This document shows positions 25,645-33,093 of a DNA stretch of 64,000 bases, in pieces. The stretch covers positions 2,412,001 through 2,476,000 of the forward strand of contig LR882958.1 in the NCBI GenBank assembly GCA_904830895.1, written 5' to 3'. The position numbers were made by a program, and so were the translations under genes. The DNA comes from Planktothrix rubescens CCAP 1459/22 (GTDB lineage Bacteria > Cyanobacteriota > Cyanobacteriia > Cyanobacteriales > Microcoleaceae). How positions within the stretch are numbered: the stretch's first letter is position 1; each line of letters starts with the position of its first letter. The notes under the pieces are model-generated. The model made no database searches, had not been told where the DNA came from, and saw only the letters and a program-made list of their open reading frames with translations.

Positions 25645-25719
25645 ATGACTAACATCGCAAAAAAATCTATAAAAGAAAACAAAAATTGTTGCTGCTTTAA
25701 AGGATTAAATTTTGACTAA
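25645..25719 (+). CDS. Possible 24-residue Cys-rich micro-ORF
   Basis: ATG 25645, preceded by AGGA at about nine bases, encodes a 24-residue peptide with a triple cysteine (KNCCCFKGLNFD at its end) and a Lys-rich start. Short frames like this arise by chance; the ribosome site is the only support. Confidence 0.15.
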   Translation: MTNIAKKSIKENKNCCCFKGLNFD

Positions 25720-25782
25720 ATTTCCACAGACTTGTTTGGAAAATTTATGTTAGAATAGAATTTCAGATTTTTTTTAAGATCA

Positions 25783-26628
25783 ATGACAATAAGTTTAAAA
25801 TCTCAATTAACCGAGCATTTACAACAAATCATTAGAGAACGTGACCCCTATCTGGCTTCAGAGGGTCATTTTTATGTGCGTGAATATATTCGTCAGCAAC
25901 TCCAACAATGGGGAACTGTGATCACCGATGAGTTTGAACTTAGGGGAAAAACCCATCAAAATCTGATCCTAAATTTACCTGGTATTTCCAAATCAAAAAA
26001 TTCTATTATTTTAATTGGTGCCCATTATGATGCTGTACCTGGGTGTCCTGGGGCCGATGATAATGGTACGGGAGTTGCGGCTTTATTGGAATTAGCAAAG
26101 GCGATCGCAGAACACCCCCTAAAATATCCGGTTCAATGTGTAGCTTTTGATTTAGAGGAATTTGGTTTTCTGGGGAGTCAACATTATGCTGAATCCTTAA
26201 AACAGCAAAACCAGTCTATTCGTCTGATGCTCTCCCTAGAAATGTTAGGCTATTGCAATCCTAATCCTAATTCCCAAAAATATCCCCCTGGATTAAAATA
26301 TTTTTATCCGAATTATGGGGATTATATCGCCTTAATTGGGAACTTAAAAACTATTCCCGATTTAATTAGAATCAGTCGAGGAATTCGCCAAACCAAAACC
26401 CCTTGTGAATGGCTACCTGTTCCCAACCGAGGGATGATGGTTCCCGATACCAGACGCAGTGATCAGGTTCCTTTTTGGGATTTAGGATATTCAGCAATTA
26501 TGGTGACAGATACGGCAAATTTAAGAAACCCTCACTATCATCAACCGACGGATACTTTAGAAACCCTAGATTTGGATTTTCTTGCCGGAGTTTGTCAAGG
26601 TTTATTAGCAGGTTTACGAAGGCTGTAA
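25783..26628 (+). CDS. M28-family zinc aminopeptidase, cytoplasmic form
   Basis: A 281-residue paralogue of the protein at 53-1129, without an N-terminal membrane segment. Key blocks: LIGAHYDAVPGCPGADDNGTG (His, Asp), FDLEEFGFLGS (Glu pair), SDQVPFWDLGY and NPHYHQPTDTLETLD (last His). Full zinc-ligand set present. The shared PHYHQP(S/T)DT and SDxxPFW blocks show both genes belong to one cyanobacterial subfamily. No adjacent partner gene; substrate unknown. Confidence 0.88.
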   Translation: MTISLKSQLTEHLQQIIRERDPYLASEGHFYVREYIRQQLQQWGTVITDEFELRGKTHQNLILNLPGISKSKNSIILIGAHYDAVPGCPGADDNGTGVAALLELAKAIAEHPLKYPVQCVAFDLEEFGFLGSQHYAESLKQQNQSIRLMLSLEMLGYCNPNPNSQKYPPGLKYFYPNYGDYIALIGNLKTIPDLIRISRGIRQTKTPCEWLPVPNRGMMVPDTRRSDQVPFWDLGYSAIMVTDTANLRNPHYHQPTDTLETLDLDFLAGVCQGLLAGLRRL

Positions 26629-26800
26629 TCCCGGGGGATTTACAGTAAGATGACCCAACTGAACCTGTGGCATTAGAAGACTGGGAATGCTTAAAATGAT
26701 TATCCTTGATACTCATTATGAAGATTCTCTGGAGTAATCGCTTCAACCAACTCCTCTAGGGAATATCGCCGACGAGTTATCGGCTCGATCGTCAGCTTAC

Positions 26801-28171
26801 AAAGCCAGGGTGGGAGCGTGAAAGCCCACTGGCTTCAGCCGTGGGATGAAACGCGACGCAGGCACTTTTAAGTGCCGTCATCTACCAATTAATTTGTACC
26901 CAGTTATTAGATATTTATGTTATCATATTTTCCATGATCAAAGTAACTCGGACGATTAAATTAAAATTCGCAAAACTCAACCTTTGTAAAGCTCAAATGT
27001 TTGAGCAAATGACGGAAGAAAACACGCAGATTGCTAATAAGCTGTTGTCATTGCCAATTAAAGAACGGCGAAAAATGACAACAGCTAAAATCATGTCCGA
27101 GTTAAAATCTGCTCTGGTCAATCAAGTTATTCGACATACCACATCCCCAACGGGTCGTAAAACCAAGCAATATAAAGTTCTTCCTGTAGAAGTTAACAAT
27201 CAAAATTGGAAATTAACTCAAAAAGGGAGTACCTATTCAATTAGCTTCCCGACCCTCAAAGGTGAAAAAAGAATCCCCATTGAAGTAGCATCTCCTCATT
27301 GGCAACCCGTTTTAGATGGATTGTTAGAGGAAACAATTCAAGGGGGTTCTTTTAAATTGATTAAACACAGAAATAAGTGGTATGCCTATCTGTCGATAAC
27401 AGAGGATGTTCCAGAAGTTGAGACAGAGAAAACATTAGGATGTGACCGAGGGCAGAATAATTTAGCGGTAGTTGCACCAAAAGAAGGTTTCGGCAAGTTC
27501 TTTAATGGTCAAAGTGTTAAGCATCGAAGACGTTATTTTCAACAAAGAAGGCAACAACTTCAAGAAGCTAAAAAGTTTCGAGCTTTAAAGAAATGGAACA
27601 AAAAAGAGCAACGATGGATGGAAGCTATTAACCATACAGTCAGTCGCCGAATTGTTCGTTTTGCCCAATACCATAACGCCGATATTGTTATAGAGGATTT
27701 GGAAGGATGTCGTAAAACCATGAAACAGAGCCAGAAATCTCGTTCTGATTCTGGTCAATCTCGACACACTTGGTCTTATTATTCTTTGGAGCAAAAACTT
27801 AATTATAAGTTAGCTCTTAAAGGATTGAAGTTAATCAAAAGACCTGCACCATACACCTCTAAATCTTGCTCAACTTGCGGTGTTATTGGCAAAAGAAATC
27901 GGCACGATTTTAATTGCCCTAATGGTCACTACCACAATTCTGATTTGAATGCTGCACGAAATCTGTCTCAATGGGATGGTTTCGCTTGTGATTTAAACCT
28001 AAAGAGAGATGCTTCTGTAATGGATTCATCCGGTTTAAATTATGGGGTGTTTGGCGCACCCCCGAACTCGGTGAAAAACAATCAAAAAGAGTATATTCAA
28101 CTGTCTTTATTTGATTGGGCTAGATACGAGAATCCCACCCCTTTAGCGTAGCGTAGGGGTGGGAGTGTCAA
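26801..28171 (+). mobile_element. IS200/IS605-type element carrying only tnpB
   Basis: A 1371-base element whose insertion site is defined by the mazE restoration: the left flank ends TTAC (26797-26800, a cleavage-site motif known for IS608-type elements) and the right end is GTCAA. There is no target duplication, as expected for the family. Near the left end lies the hairpin ggcacttttaagtgcc. No tnpA is present, so mobility would need a Y1 transposase in trans. Confidence 0.85.
26934..28151 (+). CDS. tnpB: TnpB, RNA-guided nuclease-like transposon protein
   Basis: A 405-residue OrfB/TnpB protein. RuvC-like acidic residues: Asp in TLGCDRGQNN (about 165), Glu in IVIEDLEG (about 255) and Asp in HNSDLNAARNL (about 345). 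A zinc-ribbon has CSTCG and the variant FNCPNGHYH in which the fourth Cys is lost. TnpB proteins act as RNA-guided nucleases using an omega-RNA from the element's right end. All three acidic residues are present, so it may be active. The stop is 20 bases before the right end, so any omega-RNA would overlap the 3' coding region. Confidence 0.92.
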   Translation: MIKVTRTIKLKFAKLNLCKAQMFEQMTEENTQIANKLLSLPIKERRKMTTAKIMSELKSALVNQVIRHTTSPTGRKTKQYKVLPVEVNNQNWKLTQKGSTYSISFPTLKGEKRIPIEVASPHWQPVLDGLLEETIQGGSFKLIKHRNKWYAYLSITEDVPEVETEKTLGCDRGQNNLAVVAPKEGFGKFFNGQSVKHRRRYFQQRRQQLQEAKKFRALKKWNKKEQRWMEAINHTVSRRIVRFAQYHNADIVIEDLEGCRKTMKQSQKSRSDSGQSRHTWSYYSLEQKLNYKLALKGLKLIKRPAPYTSKSCSTCGVIGKRNRHDFNCPNGHYHNSDLNAARNLSQWDGFACDLNLKRDASVMDSSGLNYGVFGAPPNSVKNNQKEYIQLSLFDWARYENPTPLA

Positions 28172-28344
28172 CATCTATCAATACAAACTGCACTTGGGAA
28201 CCTTCAGCTAAGTTAATCTCTTTAGCTAAATGCTGTGGAATCCGAACAGCAAGACTGTTTCCCCACTTTGCGATCGTCCCAACCATAGCCTAATCCTCCA
28301 GCTAATGATATTACTCTGAGAAATTCACCATTTTTTATGATGTA

Positions 28345-28463
28345 TATACAGAGTGTCTACAGTATAGCAACTAAGTAAAAGGTTGACAAGGAGCAATATT
28401 TTGTTATCTCTTAGTCCACGCAGGCGGACTTTGTTTATGTAGCTGCGGTTTCAACCGCCGAAG
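28345..28463. repeat. Dispersed repeat, REP-like, copy upstream of the VapBC-like pair
   Basis: Contains tacagtatagcaactaag, ttttgttatctcttagtcc and a REP-like palindrome with gtccacgcaggcggac, then a sequence ending ggtttcaaccgccgaagc. Shorter copies occur at 29345-29406 and 29760-29852, and the palindrome part is related to the units around the Y1 transposase at 57600-58401. Confidence 0.75.
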
Positions 28464-28555
28464 CTTTGTTGGTATTTTCCTAAAATCTTAGCATTGTAAG
28501 TACGAAAGAGCCGAAAATGTAATGTATAATTTAGGGGAGTTAATCGGAGGTTGTC

Positions 28556-28825
28556 ATGCTGAATATAGAATTAGACAAGGAAACGGAAGCTTATTTAGTA
28601 GAAATTTTGGGAAGGGAGAAAACTACCAGCGATGAATTGATTAAACGCTTAGTTAAAGATCGCTGGCTGAGTTTACAACCGCGTCAAACAATTGTAGAAA
28701 GACTGGGGGGACATCCTGAACATCTGTTAGAAGATGCGCCACCTGATTTATCAGAACGCGCAACTCGGAAAAAAGCGATCCAAGCTTATTTGGAGAAAAG
28801 ACATCCTCAATATCATCCGCAATGA
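28556..28825 (+). CDS. Antitoxin of a VapBC-like pair
   Basis: An 89-residue protein preceded by GGAGG seven bases before ATG. The N-terminus (MLNIELDKETEAYLVEIL) resembles ribbon-helix-helix antitoxins, and the C-terminal part (PPDLSERATRKKAIQAYLEKR) is a typical toxin-wrapping tail. Its stop overlaps the start of the PIN gene by four bases (ATGA). It would autoregulate the pair and inhibit the toxin. Family assignment is by organisation as much as by sequence. Confidence 0.8.
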   Translation: MLNIELDKETEAYLVEILGREKTTSDELIKRLVKDRWLSLQPRQTIVERLGGHPEHLLEDAPPDLSERATRKKAIQAYLEKRHPQYHPQ

Positions 28826-29250
28826 CTTATCATCCCGTAATTATTGTAGATAGTGGAGTTCTTGTAGCTTACTACAGTGTAAAAGATAGCTATCATCAAC
28901 AGGCGCGAGTTTTTTTTGAGAGATGTACAAGTAACCTAGTAACTACCACTGCTTGTGTTACCGAAGTGATGTGGCTTTTAAGTCCTAATTGGCGAATACA
29001 GAATAAGTTTTTACAGGGAGTTGCCAGGGGAGTTTTTGAATCTATCCCATTGCTTCCTGAAGATTTTTCGCGGATTACTGAACTAAATGAACAGTATGCA
29101 GATTTACCGGGAGATTTTGCTGATTTGTCTCTGGTTGCTATTTCCGAACGGCTGAATATTCCGGCTATTGCTACTTTGGATAGTGATTTTGGTGTTTATC
29201 GACGTTATCGAAAACAGGCTTTTGAGCGGGTGTTTAGACCTGAAGACTAA
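28822..29250 (+). CDS. PIN-domain ribonuclease toxin (VapC-like)
   Basis: A 142-residue PIN-domain protein. Conserved acidic residues: Asp in IIVDSGVLVAYYS (about 10), Glu in CVTEVMWLL (about 48), Asp in PGDFADLSLVAISERL (about 97) and Asp in IATLDSDFGVYR (about 118). The set needed for Mg-dependent RNA cleavage is complete. It is translationally coupled to the upstream antitoxin. VapC toxins cut specific tRNAs or rRNA; the target here is unknown. Confidence 0.88.
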   Translation: MTYHPVIIVDSGVLVAYYSVKDSYHQQARVFFERCTSNLVTTTACVTEVMWLLSPNWRIQNKFLQGVARGVFESIPLLPEDFSRITELNEQYADLPGDFADLSLVAISERLNIPAIATLDSDFGVYRRYRKQAFERVFRPED

Positions 29251-29344
29251 AGCTATTTGTATCTATGGTAAAATTCTGCGTTAAACCTTGATTTATGGCA
29301 TCACTTGAATAGTCGCATTTTACAATATTCTTAATATTCCCTTC

Positions 29345-29406
29345 ATCTCTTAGTCCCTCTCTGCTAAGACTTCCTTTGTGTAGCTGCGGTTTCAACCCCC
29401 GAAGCA
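29345..29406. repeat. Dispersed REP-like repeat, second copy
   Basis: Shares catctcttagtccctctctg, gacttcctttgtgtagctgc and ggtttcaacccccgaagc with the copy at 28345-28463. No coding potential; it sits between the PIN toxin and a CHAT-like gene remnant. Confidence 0.7.
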
Positions 29407-29523
29407 TCAAGGAGATAAATCACAGCCTCTTTTGTGAGTCAGATTAAATGATTTTGAAATTCAGGGAAAGTGATCTGTAGTGAGGATATAATCAAGCATT
29501 ATGAATTTGAAGGTGATTCCCAA

Positions 29524-29760
29524 TGGATGATAGTCGCACTCAAACTTACCGAAATCTGATTCGTATGCTGTTGGCTTATCCCACCCAGGTAAATGAAATT
29601 TTAAACGCCAAGATGATTTGCTGTTAGCAACACGGCACGCCAGCCTAAGTCTTTTCGGGTGGAGAATATTTTGTTCTCTTCTTCGGACAATTATGGTACA
29701 AGCAGGCGTTAGTGAAACAGAAATGCGATCGAAAGCCTAACAGCCTAATAGAGTATTTAC
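29524..29760 (+). pseudogene. Remnant of a TPR-CHAT gene N-terminus
   Basis: ATG 29524 opens MDDSRTQTYRNLIRMLLAYP, which resembles the N-terminus of the second TPR-CHAT protein (AYLNLINQLLTC at 58472). The frame ends after about 34 residues at CC-stop, and the following bases include only a short recognisable piece (VQAGVSETE, about 29698). I read this as the decayed start of a third TPR-CHAT gene just upstream of an intact one. Confidence 0.45.
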
Positions 29761-29852
29761 AGTATAGAAACTAAGAAAAATATTGACACTTTGCAAGATT
29801 TTGTTATCTCTTAGTCCCTCTCTGCTAGGACTTTATTTGTGTAGTTTGAACT
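29760..29852. repeat. Dispersed REP-like repeat, third copy
   Basis: Shares tacagtatagaaactaag and gattttgttatctcttagtc with 28345-28463, then diverges. It ends about 60 bases upstream of the TPR-CHAT start and may contain its promoter. Confidence 0.7.
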
Positions 29853-29915
29853 CAAAAAAAGAGACTGAGTGGAAGTTTGCAGAAATCAGGGCTGATACTT
29901 TGAAGGTTACACATA

Positions 29916-32771
29916 ATGGAAATAGCTATGAACAAGGATGCAGTAAATAAAACTTCACAAACCTATTTAGCTTTTTGGTTAGAAATTTTACAAGCAATTT
30001 TAGAAGGTAATGATACTTCCCAAGGATTTTACCCAATATTAACAGCAAATCAAGACAAACTAAATGAGGAGTTTAGGATCTTATGGCGAGACTGGACAAC
30101 AGCAATTATAGACACAGAAGATTATCCAGCACCTTTAATAATTACTGATATTATTAGCAATTTTAGTAGCTTAATCAAAGAGTTCCCTTTAGGCAACCTA
30201 GCCCAGAACATAGAAATTTCTATTACAGGTCTTGAGATGACGCTAAAAGTTTATAGCCGTGAGGTATTTCCTTTAAACTGGGCAAGCACTCAGAATAATT
30301 TGGGCAATGCTTATAGGGATAGAATTTTGGGCGATGAAACAGAAAATATCAAACAAGCATTAGCATTTTATCAAAATGCCTTAGAAGTTTTCACCCGTGA
30401 AGAGTTTCCTGAAGATTGGGCAAGAACTAAAAATAATCTGGCAATGGCTTACGCTAAAAGAATTAGAGGGAAAAAAGCATATAATCAAGAGTTGGCGCTT
30501 GCCAATTATCAAGATGCCTTAGAAGTTTATAGCCGTGAGGCATTTCCCCGACAATGGGCAATGATTCAAAATAACTTAGTAGATATCTCCCTAAAAATAT
30601 CAGAAAATAATGCGTATAATGAGGAAATAGCAATTAAATATTGTCAATCTGCCTTACAGGTTTTTACCCGTGAAGAGTTTCCCCTAGATTGGGCAAAGAG
30701 CCAACATAACCTAGCAGCCACTTATCTCTTTATAAGTAAGGGTGAAAGACTAGATTACTTAGAACTAGCACTCACTCATAGCCAAGAGGCTTTACAAGTT
30801 CACATCCGTGAAAAAAATCCTTATGAATGGGCATTTACTCAACGTATTTTAGGACTCATTTACAAAGAAAAGGGTGAAATTAAATCGGCTACTGAATGTT
30901 GGCAATTGTCTCTGGAAATTTTCATTCCTGCATTGTTACCAGTAGAATGTTTTGGATCGGGTCTTTTGTTAGGTGACACTGCTTTTATTACTGAAAACTG
31001 GACAGTAGCCATACAAGGTTATGAAAAAGCAATAGCAGCAGTCGAACAAAGTCGGGAATGGGCAACCAACGAAGCAGCCCGTCAAGAAATCCAATTGAAC
31101 GCCATAGATGTCTATATCAATATGGTGCAAGCCTGCATCAATGACGGACAAATTGAAAAAGCCCTCGAAACCGTCGAACGCAGCAAATCCCGCAACTTAG
31201 TCGAACTACTAGCAAATTCCGAACTTGAACCCAAAGGCGCTGATGATTCACTCAAACAGAAATTACGCACCCTAAGAAGCACCATTTCATCAATACGGCA
31301 ATTACTAGCCCAAGCCGATAATAACAGCACATTTAATCGCGACAGTTTCCAGGGATTTCGTAGCAGCGAAACATCCAGCCTCACCCGCGAGTATATCGCC
31401 CAACAGCGCGAACTCCTGCAAGAATATCAGCGCCAACTCGATGCAGTTTTCGCCCAGTGTCAGGAACTAGATCCCGCCTTCACCCTCACTCAAGAAGTCA
31501 AATCTATTACCGTTGCCGAAATCCGCGATTTGATTGACTCCCACACCGCTATTTTAGAGTGGTATATTGGCACAGATAGTTTCCAAATATTCATCGTCAC
31601 CCAGTCAAATTTGGAAGTTGTGCAGTTTGAAAAAGCCGAATTAGAAAAGCTGGAAGCGTGGAATCAACAGTATCTCGAAGCCTTATTTAACGACACCGAA
31701 ACCTGGCAAGATAATCTTTCCGAGTCGCTGAATAGTCTTTCCCAGATATTGCGCTTTGATGAAATTCTCCATCATCCCGCCCTAGCCAATTGTGACTCCC
31801 TGATTCTAGTTCCCCACCGCTATTTGCATCTATTCCCCCTTCATGCCTTATCTGTTAGCCAACAAACTTGGAAGCGATTTAACCCAGAAACTCCCCATCT
31901 GGAACCCCCCGCTAACCCTTGTCTGCTAGATTGCTTCAAAAAAGGCGTGCGATACGCCCCCAGTTGTCAACTCCTGCAACGGGTACAACAGCGAGAACGC
32001 CCACCCGCCGCTACCCGCACCCTGTTCGCCATCCAAAATCCTACCGAAGACCTTGACTACACAGATATAGAAGTAGAAACCATCAAACGTGACTTTTCAC
32101 CCGCCGACATTTTAAGCAAACAACAAGCCACCAAAACCGCCCTCCTTGATAACCTAGAAACCATCGCCCAAGCGCACTACGTCCACTTTTCCTGTCACGG
32201 TTCCTTTGATTTCCAGACACCCCTAATTTCATCCCTAATCTTAGCAGGAGCGATAGAATCAACGGACTCACCCACCCCCACCGGGCAAAAATCTCTCCGA
32301 TTGCGTTCCGGGGGACAAGCCAACCCCGCCAAATGCCTAACTCTGCAAGACATTTTTGCTACACTAAACTTACCTAAATGTCGCCTCGTCACCCTCTCCG
32401 CTTGCGAAACCGGGTTGACAGACACAACCAAGCAGAGTGATGACTGTATTGGCTTGGCTACAGGCTTTTTGTATGCTGGTAGTCAGGGGGTACTCTCCAG
32501 TTTGTGGTCAGTCAATGACTTAGCGACGGCGTTTTTAATGATTAAATTCTATGAAAATCTGGCAACCGATGATATGGCAGTAGCCCTCAATACTGCCCAA
32601 ATTTGGCTGCGGGATGCTACCCAATCTAAATTGCTAGAATGGATTGGTAAATTAAAATTAGATTTAGAGTCAACTCAACATATCAAGGGTTTCCTTGAAA
32701 GTTACGATTCTGACGAAACACCATTTGAAAGCCCGGTTTTCTGGGCTGCATTTTGCGCTATAGGAAAGTAA
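29916..32771 (+). CDS. TPR-CHAT protease (locus 1)
   Basis: A 951-residue protein. Residues about 85-400 hold at least five long TPR-like units of about 45 residues (for example ALEVFTREEFPEDWARTKNNLAMAY). A helical linker (about 400-520) leads to a C-terminal CHAT domain, a caspase-clan fold. The catalytic dyad is visible: His761 in VHFSCHGSF and Cys830 in TLSACETGL. CHAT proteases in TPR fusions cleave partner proteins in defence or death systems (as Csx29 does in type III-E CRISPR). It starts an operon with the genes at 32777 and 33094 (gaps of 5 bases each). The translated segment SLRLRSGGQANPAK near the CHAT core is probably a repeat-derived loop. Confidence 0.9.
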   Translation: MEIAMNKDAVNKTSQTYLAFWLEILQAILEGNDTSQGFYPILTANQDKLNEEFRILWRDWTTAIIDTEDYPAPLIITDIISNFSSLIKEFPLGNLAQNIEISITGLEMTLKVYSREVFPLNWASTQNNLGNAYRDRILGDETENIKQALAFYQNALEVFTREEFPEDWARTKNNLAMAYAKRIRGKKAYNQELALANYQDALEVYSREAFPRQWAMIQNNLVDISLKISENNAYNEEIAIKYCQSALQVFTREEFPLDWAKSQHNLAATYLFISKGERLDYLELALTHSQEALQVHIREKNPYEWAFTQRILGLIYKEKGEIKSATECWQLSLEIFIPALLPVECFGSGLLLGDTAFITENWTVAIQGYEKAIAAVEQSREWATNEAARQEIQLNAIDVYINMVQACINDGQIEKALETVERSKSRNLVELLANSELEPKGADDSLKQKLRTLRSTISSIRQLLAQADNNSTFNRDSFQGFRSSETSSLTREYIAQQRELLQEYQRQLDAVFAQCQELDPAFTLTQEVKSITVAEIRDLIDSHTAILEWYIGTDSFQIFIVTQSNLEVVQFEKAELEKLEAWNQQYLEALFNDTETWQDNLSESLNSLSQILRFDEILHHPALANCDSLILVPHRYLHLFPLHALSVSQQTWKRFNPETPHLEPPANPCLLDCFKKGVRYAPSCQLLQRVQQRERPPAATRTLFAIQNPTEDLDYTDIEVETIKRDFSPADILSKQQATKTALLDNLETIAQAHYVHFSCHGSFDFQTPLISSLILAGAIESTDSPTPTGQKSLRLRSGGQANPAKCLTLQDIFATLNLPKCRLVTLSACETGLTDTTKQSDDCIGLATGFLYAGSQGVLSSLWSVNDLATAFLMIKFYENLATDDMAVALNTAQIWLRDATQSKLLEWIGKLKLDLESTQHIKGFLESYDSDETPFESPVFWAAFCAIGK

Positions 32772-32776
32772 AAATT

Positions 32777-33088
32777 ATGACTACAAATCCTCTCTTATTA
32801 GCTTTCCCAAACTTTGTAAAAATGGAAAACATTGAAACAGACTGTTTAAGAGAATTGGATCGAGCCTTAGAATCCGTCAGCAGCGAACCTTCACAAAATA
32901 TAGAGGAAACTCTGAATGAATGGTTACGCAACCACAAAGATATCAGAGAACAGCTTAGAAAGTTTGCACCAAGTAACAAAGAAGTTACTAAAGTTAAAGC
33001 TCAACCCAAAACAGGTGTCGGTAACGTATTTCAAGAATTAAGCGAAGCAGTGAAACAAAAACTCAAAAAGATCGAAAAGGGGAAATAA
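32777..33088 (+). CDS. Small helical protein linked to the TPR-CHAT protease
   Basis: A 103-residue protein from ATG 32777 (MTTNPLLLAF; AGGAAAG lies about ten bases upstream). A longer frame begins with TTG inside the CHAT gene and is unlikely. It is acidic-to-basic and helical, with ENIETDCLRELDRALESV and NIEETLNEWLRNHKDIREQL. The second block resembles the C-terminal tail of the locus 2 protease (NIIAEKIKNWCETRPKIEQ). It could be an adaptor or the small CATRA-system-associated component; this is inference. Five-base gaps on both sides show tight operon packing. Confidence 0.75.
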   Translation: MTTNPLLLAFPNFVKMENIETDCLRELDRALESVSSEPSQNIEETLNEWLRNHKDIREQLRKFAPSNKEVTKVKAQPKTGVGNVFQELSEAVKQKLKKIEKGK

Positions 33089-33093
33089 CTTTT

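Larger units (their letters stand above)
26700..28286 (-). pseudogene. mazE: MazE/AbrB-type antitoxin gene split by an IS200/IS605-type element
   Basis: The 5' part (28286-28172) reads MVGTIAKWGNSLAVRIPQHL and on to QFVLID, an AbrB/MazE fold. The 3' part (26800-26700) reads LTIEPITRRRYSLEELVEAI and PENLHNEYQG before a stop. Removing 26801-28171 joins them exactly in frame (ID-GK-LT) as a 71-residue protein. MazE proteins bind DNA and neutralise MazF RNases. No mazF follows in the same strand, so the locus is either an orphan or has lost its toxin. The interruption should abolish function unless the element excises. Confidence 0.85.

Noticed and set aside
26498-26746. Possible MazF toxin gene next to the mazE fragment
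   Set aside because: The minus-strand frame (82 codons) has no MazF motifs and overlaps the M28 coding region; no toxin could be identified.
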